Shown here: in pieces, positions 44,040-53,718 of the stretch
Layout: each line of letters opens with the position of its first letter
How positions within the stretch are numbered: position 1 is the first letter of the stretch
Assembly: GCA_040544425.1 (NCBI GenBank)
Contig: JBEONO010000018.1
Location: forward strand, 1 to 64,000
Reading direction: 5' to 3'
Source: Solimicrobium sp040544425
GTDB lineage: Bacteria > Pseudomonadota > Gammaproteobacteria > Burkholderiales > Burkholderiaceae_D
DNA: 64,000 nucleotides
Made by a program: the position numbers and the translations under genes
Notes under the pieces: model-generated
What the model was told of the DNA's origin: nothing
What the model saw: the letters and a program-made list of their open reading frames with translations, nothing else
The model's database searches: none

Positions 44040-45692
44040 ATGATCACCAAACCGTTTCAACGTAATGTCCAGGCGATCTCGTTCAAAGACGGGTTAGCGG
44101 GACTGTCGGTCGCCAGCATATTGTTGCCGGAAGCAGTTGCCTATGCAGCGATCGCCCACCTTGGCATCCAGTCTGCAATCAGTGCCGTGCTGGCTGGGCT
44201 GATTTGCTACGCGTGCCTTGGTGCGAGCCGCTTTGCCATCGTGTCGCCGACTTCATCATCCGCCGCGCTTGTCGCTGCGGCTGCATTATCCCTGCTTCCG
44301 CCAGGCAGCAATCAGCAGGCTGCAATGAGTTTTGCTCTGGTCATTCTGACCGGTTGCGGATTGATCGTGATGGCGTTTGCGCGGTTAGGGCGACTTTCCG
44401 CATTTGTCTCGCGTCCGGTTTTGCATGGATTCTCGTTTGCCCTGGCCGCGACAATTATCGTGAAACAGCTGCCTAAAATATTAGGCATCGACGCGGGCGG
44501 ACCGAATCCGTTTGTTTTAATGGCGCATATTTTCAGCTTGATGACAGACTGGTCCTGGTGGAGTCTGGCCTCCGGAGTTGGTACCCTGCTGCTCTTGTTG
44601 GGATTAAAAACATATACCAAACTGCCCGCCGCTTTTGTGGTGCTTGCCCTGGGCATCGGACTGTCTTACGGTTGCGATTTGTCGGCACTTCATATTGCTA
44701 CGGTGGGGCACTTCAATCTGAGCCTGCCGCAACTGAGTCTGCCGGTTCTGACAATGAAGCAATGGCTGGATGCGGCTGAATTGGCGGGCGGTTTACTGGT
44801 GATTATCTTTTCCGAATCGTGGGGAAGTATTCGCAGTCTGGCGATTCAACATGGCGATCAGGTTGAACCGAACCGAGAGTTGTTTTCGTTGGGCGCGGCA
44901 AATCTGGCGTCGGGGTTAATTCAGGGCATGCCGGTGGGAGCCGGATTTTCAGGCAGCGTGGCGAACGAATCGTCCGGAGCGCAAAGTAAATGGTCAGGGA
45001 TTTTTGCCGCAGCCAGTGTCGCCCTGCTGGCAATTTTCGGCCGACCATTGATCGAACATATTCCCGAGCCGGTTTTGGCCGCCACCGTAGTTGGCGCGTT
45101 GCTGCACGCGCTCAATCCGCAACCGATACTGGAATTGTGGCGCATCAATCGCGACCAGTATCTGACCTTCGCCGCGATTGTCTCGGTATTGTTTTTCGGC
45201 GTGTTGCACGGCATGCTGATCGCAGTCGGATTATCCATCGCCTCGGCGATCCGCACTTTCAGCCAGCCTGCCGTGCGCGAGTTGACTGAACTCGATGCAA
45301 CACGCAATTACGTTGACCGGGAAAATCATCCTGACGCAAAACCCCATCCGAACATCTTGATTCTGCGTCCGGAAGAGCCGCTTTTTTTCGCCAGCGTGGA
45401 TGGGATTTTTGATGTGGTCAAATCAGTGTTAAAGCAACGCAGCGATTGCAGGGTCTTGATTTTAAGTCTGGAACAAACCAATGATCTGGACAGCAGCGCG
45501 CGGGACAGCCTGGTCGAATTATGTCGGCATTTGAAGCGGCTCGGAATCGTTACTCTGCTGGCGCGGGTCAAAGATCCGGTACGACGGCTGTTGCTCGACA
45601 GCGCCAGCGAATTATTTCAGGACACCATGTTCTGGAGCGTCGCTGATGCAGCAGCCAATGCAGAATCCCTATTAGGACAAACTCACCCATGA
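44040..45692 (+). CDS. SulP-family anion transporter with STAS domain
   Basis: 550 residues: a membrane part of about 10-12 helices (20-400) with the SulP motif around LSVASILLPEAVAYAAIAHLG, and a C-terminal STAS domain (about 435-545, NILILRPEEPLFFASVDGIFDVV, LDSSARDSLVEL). It may carry sulfate, bicarbonate or another anion. The stop overlaps the start of the kinase gene by four bases (ATGA). Confidence 0.88.
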   Translation: MITKPFQRNVQAISFKDGLAGLSVASILLPEAVAYAAIAHLGIQSAISAVLAGLICYACLGASRFAIVSPTSSSAALVAAAALSLLPPGSNQQAAMSFALVILTGCGLIVMAFARLGRLSAFVSRPVLHGFSFALAATIIVKQLPKILGIDAGGPNPFVLMAHIFSLMTDWSWWSLASGVGTLLLLLGLKTYTKLPAAFVVLALGIGLSYGCDLSALHIATVGHFNLSLPQLSLPVLTMKQWLDAAELAGGLLVIIFSESWGSIRSLAIQHGDQVEPNRELFSLGAANLASGLIQGMPVGAGFSGSVANESSGAQSKWSGIFAAASVALLAIFGRPLIEHIPEPVLAATVVGALLHALNPQPILELWRINRDQYLTFAAIVSVLFFGVLHGMLIAVGLSIASAIRTFSQPAVRELTELDATRNYVDRENHPDAKPHPNILILRPEEPLFFASVDGIFDVVKSVLKQRSDCRVLILSLEQTNDLDSSARDSLVELCRHLKRLGIVTLLARVKDPVRRLLLDSASELFQDTMFWSVADAAANAESLLGQTHP

Positions 45693-46666
45693 TCCAGGCC
45701 AACTATCAACACTTGACACCAGACTGTGTGCTGGATGCCGTGGAAGGATTGGGCTTTCAATCCAATGGCAGACTGCTGGCATTGAACAGCTATGAAAATC
45801 GCGTGTACCAGGTCGGCATTGAGGACGGACCGCCGGTGGTGGTCAAATTTTACCGGCCGAATCGCTGGTCAAACGAAGCCATTCTGGAAGAGCATCAGTT
45901 TATTGAACAACTGCATCAACAGGAGATCCCGGTGGTGTCAGCGCTGCGGGTCAATAACCAGACACTGCATCACTTCAACGGCTTTCGATTTACGCTGTTC
46001 CCGCGCCATGCCGGACGCGCCCCGGAACTGGATCATCCCGGCGTTCTGGAGTGGCTGGGCAGATTCATTGGCCGGATTCATGCAGTAGGTTCGCAAAGCA
46101 GCTATCAGTTCAGACCCACTATCGACATCCGCAGCTTTGGCATTGCGTCACGCGACTATCTGATCCAGAACCAATTCATCCCGCCAGATTTATTACCTGC
46201 TTACCAAACCACCAGTGCGCAGGTGCTGGAAGAAGCACAACGATGTTTCGACCGGGCTGGAGACGTTGACCAAATACGTTTGCATGGTGACTGCCACCTC
46301 GGCAATGTATTGTGGACCGATGCCGGCCCCCACTTTGTCGATTTTGATGACAGCCGCATGGGTCCGGCGATTCAGGACTGCTGGATGTTGCTGTCCGGAT
46401 CACGATTGGAGATGACTCAACAGCTCTGTGACGTGATTGCCGGTTACGAAGATTTTTGCGATTTCAATCCGCGCGAATTACAGCTCATTGAAGCCCTGCG
46501 CAGTCTGCGCCTGATCCATTATTCAGCCTGGCTGGCACAGCGCTGGGAGGATCCGGCATTTAAAACCGCATTCCCTTGGTTTAATACACAACATTATTGG
46601 CAAGACCGGGTTTTGGAGCTGCGTGAGCAAATCGCTCTGATGCACGAGGAACCGCTAAAAATATAG
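45689..46666 (+). CDS. srkA: Stress response serine/threonine kinase (YihE/RdoA type)
   Basis: 325 residues of the SrkA/APH-like kinase fold, including LHGDCHLGNVLW (catalytic Asp and Asn), FVDFDDSRMGPAIQDCWML (metal-binding Asp) and the YENRVYQVGIEDGPPVVVKFYRP nucleotide-binding strand. SrkA phosphorylates proteins and guards against stress-induced death in E. coli. It is coupled to the SulP gene. Confidence 0.9.
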   Translation: MIQANYQHLTPDCVLDAVEGLGFQSNGRLLALNSYENRVYQVGIEDGPPVVVKFYRPNRWSNEAILEEHQFIEQLHQQEIPVVSALRVNNQTLHHFNGFRFTLFPRHAGRAPELDHPGVLEWLGRFIGRIHAVGSQSSYQFRPTIDIRSFGIASRDYLIQNQFIPPDLLPAYQTTSAQVLEEAQRCFDRAGDVDQIRLHGDCHLGNVLWTDAGPHFVDFDDSRMGPAIQDCWMLLSGSRLEMTQQLCDVIAGYEDFCDFNPRELQLIEALRSLRLIHYSAWLAQRWEDPAFKTAFPWFNTQHYWQDRVLELREQIALMHEEPLKI

Positions 46667-46884
46667 GTAGTTAACAAAACTTGCAGAAAAAGTTGTTATT
46701 TTTTACTGTTTCAAAACTCTACGGGAACTACCTGATTGACTGCCCAGAAAAAAATTTCCACATGCAACTAACTTATTTGCTAGCATGGCGGCTAAATTTC
46801 GCATTTCAATGCGTTACAAAAACAATACAAATACCTATCTCCAAACCACTCATTTGCTTAAAATGACCACAACCGCTGCACTGC

Positions 46885-47454
46885 ATGGCTACTGATAAAG
46901 AATTGTCCGACTTTTTGGAGAGTGTGGAACGGCGCGCTTTTAAACAGGCTGTGTACGCCGTTCGCAATGAGGAATCCGCGCTGGATATCGTTCAGGACGC
47001 GATGATCAAACTGTCAGAAAAATATGGCGACAAGCCATCCGAAGAACTCCCGATGTTGTTTCAGCGTATATTGCAGAACACCATCCTGGATTTTTTCCGC
47101 AGAGAAAAAGTACGCAACACCTGGGTCAGCCTGTTTTCCAACATGGTGACCCGCAAAGATGGCAATGATGATTTTGACATCCTTGAAAATTTTGAGTCAG
47201 AAGAAGGTTCCGAAGCATCCGAATCCAGTGCCGACAAGGTAGAACGTGAACAAATGCTTACGCTTTTGGATGAAGAGATACAAAAATTACCGGCACGTCA
47301 ACGGGAAGCCTTCCTCATGCGTTACTGGGAAGACATGGACGTTGCCGAGACGGCCAGCGCGATGGGATGTTCCGAGGGAAGCGTGAAAACGCATTGCTCA
47401 AGAGCAACTCATGCACTGGCTAAATCTCTTAAAGCCTTAGGAATACACTTATGA
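46885..47454 (+). CDS. ECF-type RNA polymerase sigma factor
   Basis: 189 residues: region 2 (about 15-75, ALDIVQDAMIKLSEKYG, ILDFFRREKVRN), an acidic Ser/Glu-rich linker of about 35 residues (FESEEGSEASESSADK), and region 4 (LPARQREAFLMRYWEDMDVAETASAMGCSEGSVKTHCSRA). The regulon is unknown. The next gene overlaps by four bases and may regulate it, as anti-sigma genes often do in this position. Confidence 0.88.
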   Translation: MATDKELSDFLESVERRAFKQAVYAVRNEESALDIVQDAMIKLSEKYGDKPSEELPMLFQRILQNTILDFFRREKVRNTWVSLFSNMVTRKDGNDDFDILENFESEEGSEASESSADKVEREQMLTLLDEEIQKLPARQREAFLMRYWEDMDVAETASAMGCSEGSVKTHCSRATHALAKSLKALGIHL

Positions 47455-47900
47455 ATACTGAAATTAACAAATCAATCGCATCGCTGGCAAGTGATGAGCT
47501 GGCGTTCGCCTATAAAGTACGCCGGGCACTTGATGAGCAGGTGGGTTCTTTACCGCAAAACACGGTAAATCGTCTGGCCGAGGCCCGTAAGCTGGCCATT
47601 GCGCGTAAAAAACCAGAGTCAGCTTTGCACGTGATTGCTGCCGAACGTCGTTTGGCTGGCGGATTTTCCAGCGGTAGCAGTAATCCGTTTAACGACTCAA
47701 TTAACTGGCTGGTTCGGGTTGGTATCGCGATACCGTTGATCGTGCTGGTTGTTGGGGCTTTTGGCATCTATCAATATGAATCTGAGCGGCACATTGACGA
47801 CCTGGCCGAAATTGACGCCGCGGTTCTGTCAGACGAATTACCTTTAAATGCCTATCTGGATCATGGCTTTGATTCATATTTAAACAAACACGGAGAATAG
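47451..47900 (+). CDS. DUF3619-type membrane protein, possible anti-sigma factor
   Basis: 149 residues with a single membrane helix (about 83-105), a cytoplasmic N-terminal part with two helices (ELAFAYKVRRALDEQVGSLP, NRLAEARKLAIARK), and a short external C-terminus (DLAEIDAAVLSDELPLNAYLDHGF). This one-helix plan with a cytoplasmic N-terminus resembles anti-sigma factors. The four-base overlap with the sigma gene supports a joint role; direct evidence is lacking. Confidence 0.75.
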   Translation: MNTEINKSIASLASDELAFAYKVRRALDEQVGSLPQNTVNRLAEARKLAIARKKPESALHVIAAERRLAGGFSSGSSNPFNDSINWLVRVGIAIPLIVLVVGAFGIYQYESERHIDDLAEIDAAVLSDELPLNAYLDHGFDSYLNKHGE

Positions 47901-47901
47901 G

Positions 47902-48558
47902 GTGGGGATAACATCTGTGCAAAAATTTGCGCCGGTTTCTGGAATGCGTAGCAACATATTTTTGAAATGGATGCTCCCCCTGATTTTAGTTGCAGGCCTG
48001 GTCCTGTGTTCGATCACACAGCTACACGCAGCAAATGCGTCTCCACCAGCACCCAATGCCTGGAACAGTTTGAGCCCGATTCAAAAACAGGCATTGGCAC
48101 CGCTCGCGAAAGACTGGGATTCACTGCCGGCTGACCGTAAGCAGAAATGGCTGGCGATTGCGGCAAAGTACGAGCATATGAGCCCCGAAGATCAAAAGCG
48201 GGCGCAAGAAAAAATGGATGCTTACGTCAAGCTCACTCCCGAGCAACGGCGTGCTGTCCGGGAAAACTACCTACGTTCAAACAAATACGAGCCAGAACAG
48301 CGCAAGCAAAAATGGGATGAGTACAACCAGTTGCCGGAAGATGAGCGCACACAGTTGGCGAACCACCCTGAAAAGAAAAAACTGATCACCAACTTGCCAA
48401 CTCCTGCGGAAAGCAAAGAACAAAAGCTGCAGCCGCTCAAGACTCCCAAAAAGCCTGCTGGCAGCCCAATCACTGCGCCGACATCAGCCAGCCAACCGGC
48501 CGCGCGGTCAGCACCTACCCTGCCCGCAAATTCAAGTCCAGCCACAGCACCGAATTAA
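47902..48558 (+). CDS. DUF3106-type exported protein
   Basis: 218 residues from GTG 47902 (CGGAG upstream), or 204 from ATG 47944, where the signal peptide proper begins. The mature part repeats W..L...QK.AL.PL...W..L...RK.KWL and LTPEQRR..RENY motifs (a LysM-free helical protein with Trp/Lys/Glu spacing, as in DUF3106). It ends in a Lys/Pro/Ala-rich, apparently disordered tail. It is probably periplasmic. It is common after DUF3619 in betaproteobacteria; the function is unknown. Confidence 0.8.
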   Translation: MGITSVQKFAPVSGMRSNIFLKWMLPLILVAGLVLCSITQLHAANASPPAPNAWNSLSPIQKQALAPLAKDWDSLPADRKQKWLAIAAKYEHMSPEDQKRAQEKMDAYVKLTPEQRRAVRENYLRSNKYEPEQRKQKWDEYNQLPEDERTQLANHPEKKKLITNLPTPAESKEQKLQPLKTPKKPAGSPITAPTSASQPAARSAPTLPANSSPATAPN

Positions 48559-49101
48559 ATGACTTCACTAACCAGCGTAGATTCTGCCGCAGCAATTCCT
48601 GTTCAATTCGCGTCGCTCAAGCATCGATTACTGTGCATGGTGTATGAAGGCGTATTGCTGTTCGGCGTGTTGTTCGCGGCTGAACTGTTGTTTGATCTCT
48701 CCACACAAAAACTGGACAGTGCGGCGCTGCACTATTGGCACAATCTGTATTTGTTTTTGGTGCTGGGCGCCTATTTCACTTATTTCTGGGGACATGGCGG
48801 TCAAACCTTGCCGATGCAGACCTGGCATATCAAAGTTGTCAGTGCTGATTTTCAGGCGGTGTCATTCAAACAGGCCTGCATCCGGTATTGCGCCGCCTGG
48901 ATGTGGTTTTTGCCCGCGCTGGCATTGAGCTACGGATTGGATCTGCCGCACTGGACCTGTGTCAGCCTGTTTTTTGTCGGCATACTGGTTTGGGCATTCA
49001 CCAGCAAATTCGACAAGAATGGCCAGTTCCTGCATGACCGGCTCGCTGGCACCCAATTAGTCTGTGTCGCCAAAGCTGGGCAAATTGACGACACGAATTA
49101 A
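48559..49101 (+). CDS. RDD-family membrane protein
   Basis: 180 residues with three to four membrane helices. The RDD domain begins with LKHRLLCMVYEGVLLF and has GGQTLPMQTWHIKVVS and a terminal FLHDRLAGTQLV. It starts immediately after the DUF3106 stop and completes the four-gene sigma cluster. The role is unknown. Confidence 0.85.
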   Translation: MTSLTSVDSAAAIPVQFASLKHRLLCMVYEGVLLFGVLFAAELLFDLSTQKLDSAALHYWHNLYLFLVLGAYFTYFWGHGGQTLPMQTWHIKVVSADFQAVSFKQACIRYCAAWMWFLPALALSYGLDLPHWTCVSLFFVGILVWAFTSKFDKNGQFLHDRLAGTQLVCVAKAGQIDDTN

Positions 49102-49203
49102 AAGTTTATTCCAACAAACGGGCGAAAAACCCACTCCGCTCTAGGTTTACTGCAGCTATCTCACTTAAAATGGCATGCATATTGCCCTGATAACGAGACA
49201 ACC

Positions 49204-49872
49204 ATGCAACAGAAAGCACCGCGCCGCACCCGTGAACGAATCCTGGAGCTGTCACTAAAATTATTTAATGAATTTGGTGAGCCGAATATCACGACCACCG
49301 TCATTGCTGAAGAAATGAATATTTCTCCGGGCAATCTGTACTATCACTTCCGCAACAAAGACGATATCGTCAACTCAATCTTTACCCAATTCGAAGAAGA
49401 AATTAACAAGAAGCTGGCGTTTCCAAAGGGCCGAAAGGCCAATGTCGACGATATCTGGCTATACCTGCATCTGACCTATGAATTGATTTGGCGTTACCGT
49501 TTTTTTTACCGCGACCTGAACGACCTGTTGTCACGCAATCGAAAACTGGAACTGAACTTCAAACTGATTCTGGCGCATAAAATCAGCGTCGCGCAAGAGT
49601 TATGTCTGGGCCTGCGTACCGACGGAGAATTTGAAGGAAGCGATACCGAAATCGACGCACTGGCCACCAATATGGTGGTGTTGGCAACCTACTGGCTGTC
49701 GTACGAATACGTGCGCAATCCACGCAAATATACCGAAGAGGATGCCGTATCGGACTCACTGGTGCGCGGCTGTTATCAGGTTCTGGTATTGATCTCTCCC
49801 TATTTGCGCGGCGAAACCAGCACCAAATTCCAGCAGAAAACGCAAGAGTACTTACTGAAGTTAAAGCGATGA
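49204..49872 (+). CDS. TetR-family transcription regulator
   Basis: 222 residues: N-terminal TetR helix-turn-helix (TRERILELSLKLFNEFGEPNITTTVIAEEMNISPGNLYYHFRNK, about 9-52) and a helical ligand domain. It overlaps the LOG gene by four bases (ATGA), so it may control its own operon. The ligand is unknown. Confidence 0.9.
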   Translation: MQQKAPRRTRERILELSLKLFNEFGEPNITTTVIAEEMNISPGNLYYHFRNKDDIVNSIFTQFEEEINKKLAFPKGRKANVDDIWLYLHLTYELIWRYRFFYRDLNDLLSRNRKLELNFKLILAHKISVAQELCLGLRTDGEFEGSDTEIDALATNMVVLATYWLSYEYVRNPRKYTEEDAVSDSLVRGCYQVLVLISPYLRGETSTKFQQKTQEYLLKLKR

Positions 49873-50414
49873 AAGCGCTGTGCGTCTATTGCGGTTCCGC
49901 GCCGGGCGCAACGGCTGAGTACGCCAATGCCGCCCTCCTGCTTGCCAGCGCGCTGGTCGAGCATAATCTGGAACTGGTTTATGGTGGCGGCAATATCGGC
50001 CTGATGGGAATATTGGCCAATGAAGTCATGCGGCTGGGCGGCGAAGTCACCGGCGTGATCCCGCAGTTATTGATGGACAGGGAAGTCGGGCATATGGCAT
50101 TGACACGCCTTCATATCGTCAAGGACATGCATGAACGCAAAGCACTGATGGCCGAGCTGAGTGATGGTTTTATCGCCCTGCCCGGCGGCATTGGAACCTT
50201 GGAGGAATTATTTGAAATGCTGACCTGGCGGCAGATCGGATTTCATAATAAACCGGTTGCGCTGTTGAACGTCAACGGCTTTTACGATGGCTTGTTAGGA
50301 TTTCTCAATTTTCAGGTTGAGCAAAAATTTTTAAGACCGGCGCATCGCGCACTGTTGCTGGAATCAAATGATGCTGATGACTTGATTCATCAAATTAAAA
50401 CCAACAGAAAATAA
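49869..50414 (+). CDS. LOG-family nucleotide phosphoribohydrolase
   Basis: 181 residues with the LOG signature PGGIGTLEELFEMLTW (about 98-113), YGGGNIGLMG and MHERKALM. Such enzymes (cytokinin-activating type) cleave AMP or cytokinin ribotides to base and ribose 5-phosphate. It is translationally coupled to the TetR gene. Confidence 0.9.
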   Translation: MKALCVYCGSAPGATAEYANAALLLASALVEHNLELVYGGGNIGLMGILANEVMRLGGEVTGVIPQLLMDREVGHMALTRLHIVKDMHERKALMAELSDGFIALPGGIGTLEELFEMLTWRQIGFHNKPVALLNVNGFYDGLLGFLNFQVEQKFLRPAHRALLLESNDADDLIHQIKTNRK

Positions 50415-50431
50415 TTCACTGCGGAGTGACG

Positions 50432-51805
50432 ATGACTTCAACATGGAAATTGGCACTGACCTGCGTTGCGCTGATATTTCTTGCCGTCGTACTCTGGATG
50501 AAAATATCCCCTCCTGAATTAATCCGGGTTGGATCCAATTACAGCGCCAAGATAGTCTGCACCAACGTCTTCATGGTCGGTCGCGACCCCAGCGAAGTAC
50601 TGCAACTGGATGTACAGGCGCCCGGCCATCCTTTGCTCAAGCTGGTGCAAATCTATATCGACCAAAAAAATAAACTGGTGCGCGCCAATCTGTTAGGCAT
50701 GTTCGGGCGCGGTCTCGCGGTATACCGCCCCGGCACTGGTTGCGCGACTTTGCCGGATGCTGAAGTCGAGCAGGCCAGGACAAATCAATTCACGCCTGGC
50801 AAAATCCTCATGCCCACGCCCGATCAGAATTGGCCAGCCGGATCCAAAGCGCAGCTCGATGAGCGCATTGAAAACATCATCAAAGATGAAGAACTGGCCG
50901 GGCCCGGAATGCGCGGCATCGCCGTCATTCACAACGGCAAATTGGTTGCGCAACGCTATGGCAAAGGGTTTAACGAGCGGACGCCGTTGTTGGGCTGGTC
51001 AATGACCAAGACGGTCACTGCGGTGCTGGTGGGCATGCAGATCAAATCGGGTAAACTCAAACTGGACCAGGCAGGTTTCTGGCCTGCCACTACGCCCTCA
51101 GATGGACGTGAAAAAATCAGGCTGGCTGATTTGCTTTCAATGAGCAGTGGCCTGCAATTCAATGAAGACTACGGTGATGTCTCGGACGTGACCCGCATGC
51201 TGTTTCTCAGCCCGGACATGAGCGCCTTTGTACATGATCGGCCGCTCGAACATCCAGCCGGTACGTTCTGGAATTATTCAACCGGCACCTCGGTGCTTCT
51301 GTCGCGCATCTGGCAAGACCGCGCCGGCACCAATGCGCTGGCTTTCCCGCACGATAAATTATTTACGCCACTGGGCATGAGCAGCGCATTCATCGAAGCC
51401 GACGAACATGGCACGCTGGTGGGTGGCAGCTATATGTACGCAACGGCACAAGACTGGGCGCGCTTCGGCCAGTTTCTGTTGCAGGATGGGGTCTGGAACG
51501 ATCACCATCTTTTACCCGATGGCTATGTCACGATGATGCATAGCGCGGCACCGGCTTCGCAGGGCCGCTACGGGCAGGGTCAGGTTTGGCTGGAAGGTCC
51601 GTATGGCGACAAACCTGCCGATGGCAAGACCGGGCCGACATTTCATCTGCCGGCCGATACCTATTGGCTGCAGGGGCATGACGGACAAACGGTGGCGATT
51701 GTCCCGTCCAAACAATTAGTGGTAGTCCGGCTGGGCTTGACGCCACACAAATTTTCATACAAGCCACAGGCTATGCTGCAAACCATCGTCCAAACACTCG
51801 AATAA
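50432..51805 (+). CDS. Class C beta-lactamase-like serine hydrolase
   Basis: 457 residues from ATG 50432 (GGAG upstream; GTG 50426 is also in frame). An N-terminal membrane anchor/signal (about 5-22) precedes about 130 residues of unfamiliar sequence and a beta-lactamase/esterase domain with the SMTK nucleophile motif, a YST in place of YxN, and HDG near the KTG position. It is likely a periplasmic esterase or D-alanyl peptidase relative rather than a resistance enzyme. It follows LOG by 17 bases. Confidence 0.83.
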   Translation: MTSTWKLALTCVALIFLAVVLWMKISPPELIRVGSNYSAKIVCTNVFMVGRDPSEVLQLDVQAPGHPLLKLVQIYIDQKNKLVRANLLGMFGRGLAVYRPGTGCATLPDAEVEQARTNQFTPGKILMPTPDQNWPAGSKAQLDERIENIIKDEELAGPGMRGIAVIHNGKLVAQRYGKGFNERTPLLGWSMTKTVTAVLVGMQIKSGKLKLDQAGFWPATTPSDGREKIRLADLLSMSSGLQFNEDYGDVSDVTRMLFLSPDMSAFVHDRPLEHPAGTFWNYSTGTSVLLSRIWQDRAGTNALAFPHDKLFTPLGMSSAFIEADEHGTLVGGSYMYATAQDWARFGQFLLQDGVWNDHHLLPDGYVTMMHSAAPASQGRYGQGQVWLEGPYGDKPADGKTGPTFHLPADTYWLQGHDGQTVAIVPSKQLVVVRLGLTPHKFSYKPQAMLQTIVQTLE

Positions 51806-51827
51806 CATTCTTCGTTCACACTTCATC

Positions 51828-53621
51828 ATGAATACCAACACACAATACCGTATCGCAGCCTTACGCCAGCAAATGGCGCTCCATCAAATCGATGCCATTC
51901 TCGTACCGTCGGCCGACCCGCATTTGTCTGAATATTTACCGGATCGCTGGCAAGGGCGTGCCTGGTTTTCAGGCTTTCATGGTTCAGTTGGCACCTTGAT
52001 AGTCACCGCCGACTTCGCCGGGCTATGGGTCGATACCCGCTATTGGGTGCAGGCTGAAGCAGAACTGGCTGGCAGCGGCATTACCATGATGAAGATTGCC
52101 GCAGCCGGTTCCACCGACCATATCGACTGGCTGGCAGCGCATCTGACCAAAGGCCAGCGGGTTGCCGTTGACGGCATGGTCTTGGGTCTGTCGAGTGCAA
52201 GGCAACTGGAACAAGCACTGACCGCAGGTCAGATTGCGTTAATTACCGATCTTGATCTGCAAAGCGGTGCATGGCCGGGCCGACCCGGTTTGCCAACCCA
52301 GCCGGTCTACGAACATCTGCCTCCGTACGCAACCGTGTCGCGAACAGAAAAGCTGGCACTGGTGCGCGCTCAAATGCAGCAACTGGGTGCGGACTGGCAC
52401 TTGATCTCATCATTGGACGATATCGCCTGGTTATTGAATTTGCGCGGCGCCGATGTCAATTACAATCCGGTCTTTCTGGCCCACCTGCTAATCAGCAACG
52501 ATCAGGTCGAGCTGTTCATTGGCAGCGGAAAAATCAACCCGACACTCCTGGCGACATTAAACGAACAGGGCATCACCTGTCGCGACTACCGGCAGATTAC
52601 CAACGTGCTGGGCACTTTGCCGCCCGCCTGTTCTTTGTTGCTGGATCCACGTCGCGTGACATTCGGCATCATCGAAGCCTGTCCTGGCAGCATGAAAAAA
52701 ATTGAGGCAATCAATCCCTCGACTTATTTGAAGTCACGCAAAAATAGCGCCGAAGCCCAGCACATCAGAACTGCGATGGAGCAGGATGGCGCAGCACTGT
52801 GCGAATTTTTTGCGTGGTTCGACAGCACCATCGGCAAGGAAAAAATTACCGAGATGGATGTGGACCGGGAAATCTGCGCCGCGCGTGCCAGGCGACCCGG
52901 CTTTGTTTCTCCGAGCTTTGGCACCATCGCCGGCTTCAATGCCAATGGCGCGATGCCGCATTATCACGCCACACCGGAATCGAATACCGTCATCGAGGGC
53001 AATGGTCTGTTGCTGATCGACTCGGGCGGTCAGTATCTGAACGGCACCACCGACATCACCCGCGTGGTCGCCATCGGCCAGCCGAGCGCTGAGCAAAAGC
53101 GCGATTTTTCACTGGAACTGAAAGCAGTCATTGCACTGTCGACTGCCCAATTTCCGGTCGGCACCCGCGCCCCGCTGCTCGATGCGATCGCGCGTGCTCC
53201 TCTGTGGGCGGCGGGTTTGAATTACGGCCACGGCACCGGACACGGCGTCGGCTATTTTTTAAACGTGCACGAAGGTCCACACAATATTTCATGGCTGACT
53301 CCACCGGAACCGCAAACGGCAATGCAACTCGGGATGATCACTTCAATCGAACCGGGGATTTACCGACCGGGAAAATGGGGAATCCGGATCGAAAATCTGG
53401 TACTCAATGTGCCCGGTGATGTTTCTGAATTTGCTGAATTTATTCGGTTTGAGACATTAACATTGTGCCCGATTGATGTGCGAGGTATTGACAAGTCCAT
53501 CCTGACAGCCGGGGAAATTGGCTGGATAAACAATTACCATGCGACGGTCAAAGCGCGTCTGACACCTCACGTTGCCGGCGATGCGCTGGCCTGGCTGGAC
53601 CGAAGTACTGCGCCGATTTGA
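51828..53621 (+). CDS. Aminopeptidase P family metallopeptidase (Xaa-Pro)
   Basis: 597 residues, the long three-domain form similar to eukaryotic XPNPEP1. Two creatinase-like N-terminal domains precede a pita-bread catalytic domain with metal ligands in IDSGGQYLNGTTDITR (two Asp), HGTGHGVG (His), SIEPGIY and RIENLVL (two Glu). It removes N-terminal residues before proline. It follows the serine hydrolase by 22 bases. Confidence 0.9.
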   Translation: MNTNTQYRIAALRQQMALHQIDAILVPSADPHLSEYLPDRWQGRAWFSGFHGSVGTLIVTADFAGLWVDTRYWVQAEAELAGSGITMMKIAAAGSTDHIDWLAAHLTKGQRVAVDGMVLGLSSARQLEQALTAGQIALITDLDLQSGAWPGRPGLPTQPVYEHLPPYATVSRTEKLALVRAQMQQLGADWHLISSLDDIAWLLNLRGADVNYNPVFLAHLLISNDQVELFIGSGKINPTLLATLNEQGITCRDYRQITNVLGTLPPACSLLLDPRRVTFGIIEACPGSMKKIEAINPSTYLKSRKNSAEAQHIRTAMEQDGAALCEFFAWFDSTIGKEKITEMDVDREICAARARRPGFVSPSFGTIAGFNANGAMPHYHATPESNTVIEGNGLLLIDSGGQYLNGTTDITRVVAIGQPSAEQKRDFSLELKAVIALSTAQFPVGTRAPLLDAIARAPLWAAGLNYGHGTGHGVGYFLNVHEGPHNISWLTPPEPQTAMQLGMITSIEPGIYRPGKWGIRIENLVLNVPGDVSEFAEFIRFETLTLCPIDVRGIDKSILTAGEIGWINNYHATVKARLTPHVAGDALAWLDRSTAPI

Positions 53622-53674
53622 TCATCCTGACAATAAACCCATGGCTTTTTCGGGTAAAACCAGGACCCTTCGAG

Positions 53675-53680
53675 TATAAT
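53675..53680 (+). promoter_or_regulatory. Likely -10 element of prfB
   Basis: TATAAT lies 38 bases before the prfB start codon; the matching -35 region is poor. It is the only consensus -10 in the gap after aminopeptidase P. Confidence 0.4.
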
Positions 53681-53718
53681 GCCCGGTTCGACTACACCTA
53701 CTGAAGCAGAAGAAAATC

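Noticed and set aside
53675..53700. GGTTCGA sequence resembling a tRNA T-loop near prfB
   Set aside because: No acceptor stem, D-arm or anticodon arm can be drawn around it.
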